Below are positions 26,339-35,255 of a stretch of DNA of 64,000 nucleotides, piece by piece. The notes beneath the pieces were generated by a model that made no database searches, had not been told where the DNA came from, and saw nothing but the letters and a program-made list of their open reading frames with translations. The DNA comes from an uncultured Oscillospiraceae bacterium. GTDB lineage: Bacteria; Bacillota; Clostridia; Oscillospirales; Oscillospiraceae. The position numbers were made by a program, and so were the translations under genes. The stretch covers positions 1-64,000 of the forward strand of contig CALWVS010000003.1 in NCBI GenBank assembly GCA_944385095.1. The letters are read 5' to 3'. The stretch's first letter is position 1. Every line of letters starts with the position of its first letter.

Positions 26339-27580
26339 TTACCTCCCAGCCATAAAGGCTTCAATGTCCTCAATGGTTCTGGGAATAGAGGCGGTCAGAT
26401 TTTCACAGCCATCTTCCGTTACCAGACAGTTATCTTCCAGACGGAAGCCAATGCCCCACTCCTCACAGTAGATTCCAATATCCACACAGAACACCATACC
26501 GGGCTGAATGACTTCTGCCTCTACCATATCATGGGTATCCCATCCAATATGGTGGGCACCGCCATGCCAGATATACTTGCCTACATCCTCATAGCGTTCA
26601 CACAGTCCAATGGCTTTGAGTTGTTCAAAGTTATACTCACGGGCAAGGCGGTCTACATCTGCCATTTTCATACCAGGACGGATGATGGAAAACATATGCT
26701 CGGAGGTACGGTAAGCACAGGTGTACAGCAGTCTCTGCTTTTCAGAAAATACGCCATTGCAAGGCCAGCCACGGGAGACATCATTAAAGAGATGGTCATA
26801 CTGGGCACCTACATCGTTGAGAATCATATCTCCATCTTTGGCTTGCCCGGTGTAATCATAGTAATGAATACAGAAATTGTTGTTTCCAGCGGAGACAATA
26901 CTGGGGAAAGCAGGGGAGAGACAGCCACGCTGCGCAAGGGCATAGTCAAATTCCGCTTTGTACTGATACTCGTACATACCAGGACGGGAAGCGCGCATCA
27001 TGGCAAGAATTCCATCTCGAGTAATAGTGACAGCCTGCCGAATGGCTTCAATCTCACAGGGCTGTTTGATGGTACGCTGTTTTCTCAGTTGACGGGACAC
27101 ATTCACAAGTTGAATTGCAGGGTGTTCCTGCTGCAATTTGTGTGCCATCTGCATGCCCTCACTGTCCCGATCCTCTGGAGCATTTTTGTAGAGGTCCAAT
27201 GCTATATGAAGATAGCGACCGGTTTTCAGTAAATTATGTAGAGTAGTCTCAAATTGAGGAAGGAATGCAATGGTTTCAATACCAGAACAAGCCTTTGCCT
27301 CCTCCTCTTTCATACGCACACCATTCCAACGCTCTGCCAACGCATCTGGTGGAAGAATAAACAGGGTTTCCTGTACCAGTTCTGCATCCTTTACAGCCAG
27401 CAGAACGAAATCTTCCCGATCAATACCGGTTAAATACAAAAAATTGCGGTCTGCATAGAATGGGTAGTTCTCATCGGCGGTTTTCCGAATGGAGTGCCCA
27501 GAAAACAGAAGCAGTACAGTATTGGCAGGGAGACTTTCGTAAAGTCGTTGACGGTTCAGACGGTGAAATTCTGCATCCAT
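26339..27580 (-). CDS. pepP: M24 family aminopeptidase P-like protein
   Basis: This 413-residue aminopeptidase P-type enzyme has an AMP_N domain (about residues 1-130) and a C-terminal M24 domain. Such enzymes remove the N-terminal residue before proline. Ligands visible are Asp in ILNDVGAQYDH and FNDVSRG, His in HHIGWDTHD, and Glu in FRLEDN. The position normally filled by Glu in V-E-P-G-x-Y reads V-D-I-G-I-Y (Asp367), a conservative but unusual change. ATG at 27580 has GAGGAG ten bases upstream. It is the first gene of the seven-gene operon, behind a strong promoter at 27681-27709. Confidence 0.9.
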   Translation of the reverse strand: MDAEFHRLNRQRLYESLPANTVLLLFSGHSIRKTADENYPFYADRNFLYLTGIDREDFVLLAVKDAELVQETLFILPPDALAERWNGVRMKEEEAKACSGIETIAFLPQFETTLHNLLKTGRYLHIALDLYKNAPEDRDSEGMQMAHKLQQEHPAIQLVNVSRQLRKQRTIKQPCEIEAIRQAVTITRDGILAMMRASRPGMYEYQYKAEFDYALAQRGCLSPAFPSIVSAGNNNFCIHYYDYTGQAKDGDMILNDVGAQYDHLFNDVSRGWPCNGVFSEKQRLLYTCAYRTSEHMFSIIRPGMKMADVDRLAREYNFEQLKAIGLCERYEDVGKYIWHGGAHHIGWDTHDMVEAEVIQPGMVFCVDIGIYCEEWGIGFRLEDNCLVTEDGCENLTASIPRTIEDIEAFMAGR

Positions 27581-27680
27581 AAAAATACATCTCCTCAACA
27601 AACAATCAGAATTATGTCATATAATACATGTTTTATATTTTATGTATGATATTTCATTCAATGATAATTGAGATAGGAGG

Positions 27681-27709
27681 ATTATACTATAGCAAAAGCA
27701 AAATGACAA
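27681..27709 (-). promoter_or_regulatory. Promoter of the pepP-pepQ-opp operon
   Basis: On the minus strand, TTGTCA (27704-27709) and TATAAT (27681-27686) are 17 bases apart. They give a leader of about 95 bases before pepP. Confidence 0.82.
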
Positions 27710-27977
27710 GTTCTTTTGTAGCATCGAGTCAGGAAAATAAAATCAAATGTCCATGCAAGGCGGATTTTTGTAAAAATAATGCCTGGAGAAAATGGTTGAA
27801 AATAGGAAAATAGGAAATAAATTTAAAAGAATTGTATGAAAAAACAAAATAATAAAAAGAGAACTAAGAAAAACACAAAATATATCACAAAATTAAATGT
27901 TCACAGTAGAGGGACACATGTATAGTTATTAAATACAAATAGTTATGGTAAAAATACAATATATATTCAAAAAATAC
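27710..27977. other. AT-rich gap with no gene
   Basis: Together with the pepP leader and the flanking terminator this is a 430-base stretch without a gene. It is very AT-rich. A 61-codon plus-strand reading frame at 27628-27813 crosses the minus-strand promoter and has no family resemblance. I see no RNA or repeat here. Confidence 0.5.
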
Positions 27978-28008
27978 CAAAAAATGGGCAGAGTAAAACT
28001 CTGCCCAT
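27978..28008 (-). terminator. Terminator of the SLH glycosidase gene
   Basis: On the minus strand, GGGCAGAGT pairs with ACTCTGCCC around three bases (27986-28006), followed by ATTTTTTGG. It lies four bases beyond the stop codon. Confidence 0.92.
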
Positions 28009-28010
28009 TG

Positions 28011-30860
28011 TCAAAAGATAATATAGTCAGCGGAGGCATATCCAGTTTGAGGAAGTCCTTGGTCATTGACAAAAAGGATTTGATACCATCCAACGGTGTC
28101 TGTGTTGCAAACAATCACACGGCGATCAGTTGGAATACGGAAGACAACGTCATGAGATTGACTGGGACCCGAACGGACATTGAGGCTTGGTTCGGCGGTG
28201 ACAGTGCCTACCAGCTTTGCAGGATTGCAATAGATAGTAGCTTCCGCAGACTGTGTGCCACAGGTGGCGGTGATGGTGACAACGGCGGTACCTGTGCCAG
28301 TGTACACATTTGTGACAGTGCCCTGAGAGGAGACAGTAGCGATGGTTGGATCACTGGATTTCCACACCACTGGAGTGGAGCTGTCGTTGTTTTCAACGGA
28401 GAGGGTCAGGGAAGCAGCAGAATCCAACTGTGCCTCTGTTTGACTGATGATGAGAATACCATCAGAATCAGGATTTTCCTCGGGCTGGGGTTGGGGTTCT
28501 GGTTGTGGCTCAGGTTGAGGTTCCGGTTCAGGCTCGGGCAGAGGTTCTGTGGGTTCTGTCTCCTCAAAGGTAAGGAGACGATAGAGCACAGCCACCATTT
28601 CTGCTCTTGTCATATTCCCTTTTGGGTTGATGCCAGAGCCAGAGCCGCTGGCAAATCCTTTGGCAACCATAGCAGCAATGTGTGGTTTTGCATAGTCGGC
28701 AATGGAGCTTGCATCTGAGAACTGATCCAGAATCCCATCTGTGGAACTGGGTTCAGAAATGCTCAACAATGCCATCATATGGTGGAGAATGGTGAACGCC
28801 TGCTCTCTGGTAATCAGAGCAGTAGGGGCAAACATGCCTTCAGACACACCGGACACCAGACCCATAGAGTTTGCCCAGGTAATGGCGGTAGCATAGTAAT
28901 CCGTTGGTTGCACATCGGTAAAGGTGTTGCTGGAATTGACAGCCGGTTTTCCCATTGCATTGTAGAGCATCAGAACAAAGTCACCACGGCGAATAGACAG
29001 ATCACGACCAAATTCTGTGTTGGAAATACCACTGACAATCCCGTTTTGATAGCAGTAGGAGACAGCAGGATAAGCCCAATGGTCAGGGGTTACATCAGTG
29101 TGAACCTGTGACAGTGTGACAGGAACTGTTTTGGAGAGACTGCCAGATGTGGCTGTGATAGTTCCTGTTAAAGCTGCCCCGGATGGGGTAAACAGACCAT
29201 TTTGTGTAATGGTGCCAATGACACCATCGGTACTCCATGTGACACCCAGTTGGTTGGATTGGTTGTGCAATGCAGTTTTTCCCCAGTAGGAACCAGTTGC
29301 AGTCAGCTGTACTGGGTCAAGGGTGTCCAAAGAGAGAGAATAGGTGGCAGAACCGTTGACAATCAAGTCTGTCAGAGAGGGAACAATTTGGATTTGAGCT
29401 GTACCATAGATACCAAGGGACGGGGAGAACAGTTCAATGGTGTCAATCCCTGTCACAGAACCGGCAGTATAGGTGGCACCATCAAAAGAGCCTAAGTTTT
29501 GTGTGGAGCGGAATGTGGTATCTGGTACTGAAGTTGTTACAGTGCGGGAACCATTGTCCATTGCTACTACATTTCCAAGGGTAACAGAGGTGCCAGCCAG
29601 AACAGCCAGTCCATCTTCTTGCAGATGCAGGGTTTTGGGAACGCCATCCCCCTGTTCTTTTTGCACAAACAGAATGTAGGTGGCACAGCTGCGCAGAGAG
29701 CCATCAGATGGGGAACTGACCACAGAAGACTGGGTTTCACCGGGCAGACGGACACTGAGAGCGGAGGAACCGCCACCATCCAAATTCACAGCCCACACAC
29801 AGCCCTGATTCAGCAATTCCTGTGCCAGCTCAGTCTCTTTTAACCCTGCGGAGTAACCAGACTGACGACCGTCAATTTCGTAAAATACCGCAGTACCATC
29901 TGCCTTTACGCCTACGGCAGTACGGGGGTCACGCCCAGTTCGATATGCCCATGTAGAACTATCTGTAATGGCTCCATTATAGACCATCACATCACCACAA
30001 CCACTGGCCCACTGGGCTTTGGATAGAACAGGGTCAGAGCAGGAGGAAGTGATGGTGACCAAATCTCCCACCTGATAGTTGGCAAAGACTTCATAAAAAC
30101 CGGATTCATAGGCGGCTGTCATGATGTAGTTGTCCTCTCCTATGGGGACTGCATCCTCAGTTTCCAGAACCTCAGTGACCACAAGACGCAGTTCACTGTT
30201 GACAGTAAAAGGGATATCACTGTCTGCCTGAATCAGTTCCATACGGACCATACGACCGCCAGCGGCATCGGTGCGAGTAGATACATCAGAAAATGCCTCA
30301 TTATATAGGTACATACCACCGGCAGAGTCACGCCACTTATTAAAGTGGTCAATGGGGGTGGCAATCTGTGTACGTTGATTGGTGACCGTGATGGATACGG
30401 TAGGAGAAAAAAGCAGGGTGAGGGCACCATCTACCACACCAATGGCGTTGCGACCACCAGCACTGCTGCGATACTCACCATTTTCGATGCTAATGCCCAT
30501 GGGAACACCGTGTCCCCAGTTGAAAAAGTCGGCGTTCATAGCGCCCAGCACATTATACCCAAGACTTTCTGCATAGCTGACCGCCTTATTGATGGAGGCA
30601 GCACCATAGACTGTACCAGAGGCCTGAATCATGATGGGTTCCACTGTACTGCCTGGCTCCAATTCAAAGGAAAAACTCTCCATACGTCCAGAGCTATGTT
30701 CTGTCACAGTGTTGGAATAAGTAAAGCCATCTGCCAGCTCTTGGGTTGTTTGCAGTTTTTTTGTCCCAGCAGAGGCATAAATCGTAGGAATGACCAGAGC
30801 CACTGCCAGAACAAGGGACAATGTGCGGCGGGAAAGGGTTTTGATGCGAGATAGATTCAT
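28011..30860 (-). CDS. SLH-anchored phosphodiester glycosidase-family surface protein
   Basis: This is a 949-residue exported protein with a signal peptide at residues 1-31 (LVLAVALVIPTIYASA). Residues about 85-395 form a NAGPA/DUF2233 phosphodiester glycosidase domain; NADFFNWGHG and NLDGGGSSAL are its hallmark motifs. Enzymes of this fold remove N-acetylglucosamine from phosphodiester-linked sugars. Ig-like segments (about 400-585) are followed by three SLH domains (588-640, 643-700, 708-765), a Pro/Glu/Gln linker (768-795), a Big_2 Ig-like domain (800-870) and a C-terminal SH3b domain (883-949). SLH domains bind pyruvylated wall polymer. Central placement of SLH with domains on both sides is unusual. 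ATG at 30860 has AAGGAGAG upstream. It is divergent from the flippase operon that ends with csaB. Confidence 0.9.
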   Translation of the reverse strand: MNLSRIKTLSRRTLSLVLAVALVIPTIYASAGTKKLQTTQELADGFTYSNTVTEHSSGRMESFSFELEPGSTVEPIMIQASGTVYGAASINKAVSYAESLGYNVLGAMNADFFNWGHGVPMGISIENGEYRSSAGGRNAIGVVDGALTLLFSPTVSITVTNQRTQIATPIDHFNKWRDSAGGMYLYNEAFSDVSTRTDAAGGRMVRMELIQADSDIPFTVNSELRLVVTEVLETEDAVPIGEDNYIMTAAYESGFYEVFANYQVGDLVTITSSCSDPVLSKAQWASGCGDVMVYNGAITDSSTWAYRTGRDPRTAVGVKADGTAVFYEIDGRQSGYSAGLKETELAQELLNQGCVWAVNLDGGGSSALSVRLPGETQSSVVSSPSDGSLRSCATYILFVQKEQGDGVPKTLHLQEDGLAVLAGTSVTLGNVVAMDNGSRTVTTSVPDTTFRSTQNLGSFDGATYTAGSVTGIDTIELFSPSLGIYGTAQIQIVPSLTDLIVNGSATYSLSLDTLDPVQLTATGSYWGKTALHNQSNQLGVTWSTDGVIGTITQNGLFTPSGAALTGTITATSGSLSKTVPVTLSQVHTDVTPDHWAYPAVSYCYQNGIVSGISNTEFGRDLSIRRGDFVLMLYNAMGKPAVNSSNTFTDVQPTDYYATAITWANSMGLVSGVSEGMFAPTALITREQAFTILHHMMALLSISEPSSTDGILDQFSDASSIADYAKPHIAAMVAKGFASGSGSGINPKGNMTRAEMVAVLYRLLTFEETEPTEPLPEPEPEPQPEPQPEPQPQPEENPDSDGILIISQTEAQLDSAASLTLSVENNDSSTPVVWKSSDPTIATVSSQGTVTNVYTGTGTAVVTITATCGTQSAEATIYCNPAKLVGTVTAEPSLNVRSGPSQSHDVVFRIPTDRRVIVCNTDTVGWYQILFVNDQGLPQTGYASADYIIF
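28481..28556 (-). repeat. Degenerate hexanucleotide repeat coding for the Pro/Glu/Gln linker
   Basis: On the coding strand this is a run of about a dozen imperfect six-base units that encode Pro-Glu or Pro-Gln. It forms the flexible, probably wall-spanning linker (residues about 768-795). Repeats of this type can change length by slippage. Confidence 0.75.
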
Positions 30861-30913
30861 TGGACTCTCCTTCTTCTTTTGGTGTAGATCATAGGGATAA
30901 AACAATTATAGCC

Positions 30914-30942
30914 ATTATAACAGGAACAAACCTGAAATACAA
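30914..30942 (-). promoter_or_regulatory. Promoter of the SLH glycosidase gene
   Basis: On the minus strand, TTGTAT (30937-30942) and TATAAT (30914-30919) are 17 bases apart. It sits back to back with the flippase promoter in a 241-base divergent gap. Confidence 0.72.
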
Positions 30943-31036
30943 CGTGAAAAATTAGGAGAAAATTGTAAAATCCATGGAAAGAATGGAGAAATGGCTGAAA
31001 AGTGTGAACAAAACATAAAACTTTCCAGTTCGGAGG

Positions 31037-31065
31037 TTGAAAAAATACATACTTTGGTGTAAAAT
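31037..31065 (+). promoter_or_regulatory. Promoter of the flippase/wall-polymer operon
   Basis: TTGAAA (31037-31042) and TAAAAT (31060-31065) have a 17-base spacer. The start point near 31072 leaves the ATG at 31075 without a ribosome site, so it supports the TTG start at 31102. Confidence 0.75.
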
Positions 31066-31101
31066 AAGCCGATTATGCACAGCAAGAAGGGAGAGGACGC
31101 C

Positions 31102-32667
31102 TTGAGTAAAAAAGCACAACATGCCACCAAAACCATTAGTGTGGTGATGGCAATTACATTGATTGGCAAAGTCTTAGGACTTTTTCGTGACCGTCTAATG
31201 GCAGTCCACTATGGCACTGTGGGGATTGAGGCAAAAGCCTTCTATATCGCCAGCCGGATTCCACGGGTCTTTTTTGATGTGGTGTTTGCCTCTGCAATCG
31301 CCTCATGTTTCATTCCTGTGTTCAGTGAATATGCAGCGAAAAAAGGAAAAAAAGAGGCGTTTCAATTTGCCAGTAATTTTCTGTCTGTGATGACTTTGTT
31401 GACTGCTGTTTTGACGGTGGTAGGAATGGGGTTTTCCGAGCAGCTTGTGACACTGTTTGCAGATGGATATGATGCACAAACAGCAGCTTTGGCTGCCTCT
31501 CTCACCCGTGTGATGTTTCCTACGGTATTATTTACAGGGGTTGCCTTCTCTTTTGTGGGCATTTTGCAGGCAATGGACCGTTTCCAGATACCAGCGTTTA
31601 TTAGTACGGTATCCAATTTGGTGATCATTTTTTATTTCTACTGTTTTGATGAACGGTATGGGGTGTATGGACTGGCAACAGCCTATCTGATTGGCTGGCT
31701 GTTACAGGCAGTGGTACAGATTCCATCTCTATGGCAGGTGGGGTTCCGCTGGAAGCCGGATTTCCACTTTTTCTCGGAGGGAATGAAAAAATCCTTTGCC
31801 CTGATGGGACCTGTGATGGTATCTACATGGGTACAACCCATCAACCTGACCATCAATACAAAATTTGGTTCCCACCTCTACGATGGGGCTGGTGTATCTG
31901 CCATGGAATATGCCACAAACCTCTATTTGGTGATTGCTGGTGTGTTTATTTTATCCATTACCAATGTGATTTTCCCAAAATTATCCCGCCTGACTGCGGA
32001 AAATCAGCAGGAGGCGTTTCAAGATGTGATTCAACAGACCATCCATAGCAGTCTCTTTTTTGTCCTGCCCATGGCAGGAGGTCTGATGAGCCTGGCACAG
32101 CCATTGGTTTCCTTTCTCTACGGAGGAGGAGAATTTGACAGCTTTTCTGTCTCCATTACTTCACAGGCTCTTGTATGGGTTTCTCTTGGTATGGTGGGCT
32201 ATGGGGTGCAAAATATTGTGAGTCGTGCCTATTTTGCAAAGCAGGATGGAAAAACCCCACTGATTGCTGGTGCAATTTCCATTGCTGTGAATCTTGTACT
32301 GTGTATGCTGTTGACCGATTCTATGCAGGTAGCAGGTTTGGCCATTTCCTCGGCGGTGTCCTCCACTGTGTATGCCCTTTTGTTACTTCTTCCACTGCAA
32401 TGGCGGGGAGAAGGCATTTTGAACAAAGGATTTTTGATTGATTTTGGAAAAATGTTGGTAGCCACTGTGGTGATGGTGATGACAGTACAGATGGGGAAAG
32501 GCGTTTTGATTGGCTTTTTGCCAGAAGGAAAGCTGGGTGAATTGCTGTTGCTTGGTCTCTGTGCTGCCATTGGTGTGGTCATTTACGCCATAGCGGTGAC
32601 TGTGATGGGATTGAGTGAGGCAAAATTGGCATGGAATTTACTCAAACGGAAAGGAAAGAGAGGGTAG
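31102..32667 (+). CDS. murJ: MurJ/MviN-type lipid-linked precursor flippase
   Basis: This 521-residue multi-span protein of the MOP superfamily has about 14 hydrophobic segments. It moves lipid-linked sugar precursors (lipid II for true MurJ) to the outer face. The N-terminus has GKVLGLFRDRLMAVHYG and the conserved ASRIPRVFFDVVFASAIAS, close to MurJ. The start is TTG at 31102, with AAGGGAGAGG upstream. The earlier ATG at 31075 is too close to the transcription start. It heads a tight six-gene operon for a polymer. It may be the general MurJ or one dedicated to that polymer; both readings fit. Confidence 0.9.
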   Translation: MSKKAQHATKTISVVMAITLIGKVLGLFRDRLMAVHYGTVGIEAKAFYIASRIPRVFFDVVFASAIASCFIPVFSEYAAKKGKKEAFQFASNFLSVMTLLTAVLTVVGMGFSEQLVTLFADGYDAQTAALAASLTRVMFPTVLFTGVAFSFVGILQAMDRFQIPAFISTVSNLVIIFYFYCFDERYGVYGLATAYLIGWLLQAVVQIPSLWQVGFRWKPDFHFFSEGMKKSFALMGPVMVSTWVQPINLTINTKFGSHLYDGAGVSAMEYATNLYLVIAGVFILSITNVIFPKLSRLTAENQQEAFQDVIQQTIHSSLFFVLPMAGGLMSLAQPLVSFLYGGGEFDSFSVSITSQALVWVSLGMVGYGVQNIVSRAYFAKQDGKTPLIAGAISIAVNLVLCMLLTDSMQVAGLAISSAVSSTVYALLLLLPLQWRGEGILNKGFLIDFGKMLVATVVMVMTVQMGKGVLIGFLPEGKLGELLLLGLCAAIGVVIYAIAVTVMGLSEAKLAWNLLKRKGKRG

Positions 32668-32670
32668 AGC

Positions 32671-34122
32671 ATGGAACAAATGAAACGGGTGGTACAAGCC
32701 AGTATTTTGTATCAGATGTTGGCAGTCATCTGCCAGTGGTTTGGAACTCAGTGGGAAAAAAGTGGTATCATCCAGTGGTTTATCCATCCGCCACAGAGAT
32801 TGGAACAGGCAGAGTCGGAAAGCAGTCTGTTTTATAAACTCTGGCAGTGGTTTCATGGTGTACTATGTACCATTTATAAGGGACTGCACTTGGAAAAACT
32901 GCTGGAAGGCAGTATTTTTCAGTGCAGTTGGCTCTGGTGTGGAGCGGCTGCGGTGCTGGCTCCCATGATTCCAACCATGGCAGTATTGGGACTGAGTATG
33001 ATTGGTGGGTTTTCTCTGCTGCTCAATTTTATGCGTGAGCGAAGAAAACATCTGTTCTATGCAGCCGAAAACCGGTATATCTGGCTCTATGCAGCCGTGT
33101 ATGGTGTTGGCACCATCTGTTCTGTCACCCTTCAGGGCAGTTTGCTGGGTGGAATTTTGACGGTGGCGTTTGTGCTGTTTGCCATTCTTTTGGAGAACGC
33201 CATTGTCACACAGAAACAACTGGAAACCTTGTTGATGCTTTTGGTGGTGGCTGGTACTCTGGTAGCAGTTTATGGCATTTTGCAGTATATCTTCCGATGG
33301 GGGTATCAGTCAGAGGCATGGGTGGACAGTGATATGTTTGAAAGCATTCGCTTTCGTGTCTCTGGAACCTTGGAAAATCCCAATATGCTGGGGCAATATT
33401 TCCTGCTGGTGATTCCACTGGGCGGAGCTGGGCTGTTGGCAGCCAAAGACTGGGTGATGCGTATTTTTTATCTGGTCTGTTGTGGGTTGATGTGTATCTG
33501 TATGCTGTTGACCTTCTCCCGAGGGGCATGGCTGGGGCTGCTGTTTGCAGGTTTTGTATTTGTTCTGTTCTTGCAGCCCAGACTGTTACTCTTGACCCCC
33601 ATTGCACTGGTAGCACTGTATTTTATACTGCCAGAGACCATTATTACACGGTTTACCAGTATTGGAAATCTGACAGACCAGTCTACCTCCTATCGTGTTT
33701 ACATCTACTTGGGTACCCTTGCCATGCTGAAAGATTATTGGATTTGCGGAATTGGTCCTGGGGATGCAGCATTCAATCTGGTTTATCCAAAGTATAGCTT
33801 CAGTGGGGTAGAGGCACCCCACTCCCACAATCTGTTTTTGCAAATTGTGTGTGACGCCGGAATTGTGGCAGTTCTTCTGTTTGTGATGATTCTCTACCAC
33901 TGGGTACGGGAACTATGTGCTGCATTTTGCAGTGAAAAAGTATGGAAATGGAAGTTGCAGCAAGTGGCAGTGCTGGCAGGTATGGCAGGCTTTTTAGTAC
34001 AGGCAATGACAGATTATTCCTTCTATAACTACCGAGTGATGTTCCTGTTTTGGGTCTATGTTGCAGTTGGAGCACTGCTGTCCCATAGGCATCAGTTGTC
34101 AGAGGGGAGGCTTGCAGAATGA
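32671..34122 (+). CDS. O-antigen ligase/polymerase (Wzy/WaaL-like) membrane protein
   Basis: This 483-residue integral membrane protein has about a dozen hydrophobic segments and one large extracytoplasmic loop (about residues 330-400) containing the STSYRVYIYLG and PHSHNLFLQI motifs of the Wzy_C (O-antigen ligase) family. In Gram-positives such proteins polymerise or transfer a lipid-linked glycan. It starts three bases after murJ ends and overlaps the following glycosyltransferase by four bases (ATGA). Between a flippase and glycosyltransferases, it most likely polymerises or attaches a wall glycan. The substrate is unknown. Confidence 0.88.
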   Translation: MEQMKRVVQASILYQMLAVICQWFGTQWEKSGIIQWFIHPPQRLEQAESESSLFYKLWQWFHGVLCTIYKGLHLEKLLEGSIFQCSWLWCGAAAVLAPMIPTMAVLGLSMIGGFSLLLNFMRERRKHLFYAAENRYIWLYAAVYGVGTICSVTLQGSLLGGILTVAFVLFAILLENAIVTQKQLETLLMLLVVAGTLVAVYGILQYIFRWGYQSEAWVDSDMFESIRFRVSGTLENPNMLGQYFLLVIPLGGAGLLAAKDWVMRIFYLVCCGLMCICMLLTFSRGAWLGLLFAGFVFVLFLQPRLLLLTPIALVALYFILPETIITRFTSIGNLTDQSTSYRVYIYLGTLAMLKDYWICGIGPGDAAFNLVYPKYSFSGVEAPHSHNLFLQIVCDAGIVAVLLFVMILYHWVRELCAAFCSEKVWKWKLQQVAVLAGMAGFLVQAMTDYSFYNYRVMFLFWVYVAVGALLSHRHQLSEGRLAE

Positions 34123-35255
34123 TTCGTGTCCTGAATATCATCAGTGATACCAATATTGGCGGTGCTGGTCGTGTGCTTATGAATTATTTACAGTATACTG
34201 ACCGTACACACTTTGAAACACTGGTTGCATTGCCACGGGGCAGTTTATTAAAGTTTTCACTGGAAAAATTAGGGGCTGTTATCTGTGAAGTAGACGGAAT
34301 TGCGGACCGCTCTTTTAGCTGGGGCGATGTAAAAGAACTGAGAAAACTCATCCGAAAGGTGCAGCCGGACTTGGTACACACCCACGGGGCATTGTCTGGA
34401 CGGGTTGCGGCAAAGCTGTGCCGTGTCCCCATTGTGTATACAAGACACTCAGCATTTCCTGTTCCCAACCATTTGAAAAAAGGTCCTGGACGATGGCTGA
34501 ATAAAGGGGTAAATGAGTTTTTATCCAATCGAATTATTGCAGTCAGCCCGGCGGCAGCAGAAAATCTGACAGATGGTGGAATCTCCCACGATAGAATTAC
34601 TGTGATGATGAATGGTGTAGCACCAGTTGTACGAAGCAGTTATGATGAATGTAATACATTCTGTCAGGAATATCATATTCCAGACAAACGGTTTACGATG
34701 GGAATTCTGGCACGCATAGAGCCGTACAAAGGGCATATGCACATCATAGAGGCGGCACAGATGCTCAAAAAGCAGGGGCGGGAATTCACCATTTTGATTG
34801 CTGGAACAGGGACCTATGAGACCCAGTTACAGGAAGAAGTGAAAAAAAGACACTTGGAAGATGAGGTGCTTTTTTTAGGGTTTCAAAGGGAAGTTGCCCC
34901 ATTCCTGTCGGTGTTGGATGTGCAGTTGAATGCGTCATATGGAACAGAAACTTCCAGTCTGTCCATTTTGGAGGGGATGAGCATGGGAGTACCAGCCATT
35001 GTCAGCAGTTATGGGGGAAATCCTTGGCTCATTGATGATGGGGAAGATGGGTTGATTTTCCCCAATCGGGACAGTGAGGCACTGGCAAAGTGTATGGCGA
35101 AGTTAATGGATGAGCCAAAAACACTGGCAAGAATGAGAAAACGGGCTGTGGAACTGTTTCACCAGCGGTTTACAGGGGAAATTTTTGCCAAGAAAGTGGA
35201 ACAGGTCTATTATGATGTCTTGAAAGGAGTTACACATGGAACAAAATACAACTAA
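34119..35255 (+). CDS. Family 4-type glycosyltransferase
   Basis: This 378-residue GT-B enzyme has a GT4 N-lobe starting RVLNIISDTNIGGAGRVL and PDLVHTHGALSG. The C-terminal Glycos_transf_1 lobe starts at LARIEPYKGHMHIIEAA and has the ExFG-like ETSSLSILEGMSMG nucleotide-sugar site. It is cytoplasmic or membrane-associated and adds a sugar to a lipid-linked acceptor. It overlaps the gene before by four bases and the DUF4330 gene after by 20 bases, showing strong coupling. Donor and acceptor sugars cannot be inferred. Confidence 0.92.
   Translation: MIRVLNIISDTNIGGAGRVLMNYLQYTDRTHFETLVALPRGSLLKFSLEKLGAVICEVDGIADRSFSWGDVKELRKLIRKVQPDLVHTHGALSGRVAAKLCRVPIVYTRHSAFPVPNHLKKGPGRWLNKGVNEFLSNRIIAVSPAAAENLTDGGISHDRITVMMNGVAPVVRSSYDECNTFCQEYHIPDKRFTMGILARIEPYKGHMHIIEAAQMLKKQGREFTILIAGTGTYETQLQEEVKKRHLEDEVLFLGFQREVAPFLSVLDVQLNASYGTETSSLSILEGMSMGVPAIVSSYGGNPWLIDDGEDGLIFPNRDSEALAKCMAKLMDEPKTLARMRKRAVELFHQRFTGEIFAKKVEQVYYDVLKGVTHGTKYN

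Noticed and set aside
27628-27813. 61-codon plus-strand frame in the AT-rich gap
   Set aside because: It overlaps the minus-strand promoter and leader of pepP, has no ribosome site and resembles no family.
28481-28556. Repeat as CRISPR or recombination site
   Set aside because: It is a coding repeat for a Pro/Glu/Gln linker, in frame with the flanking domains, with no spacers.
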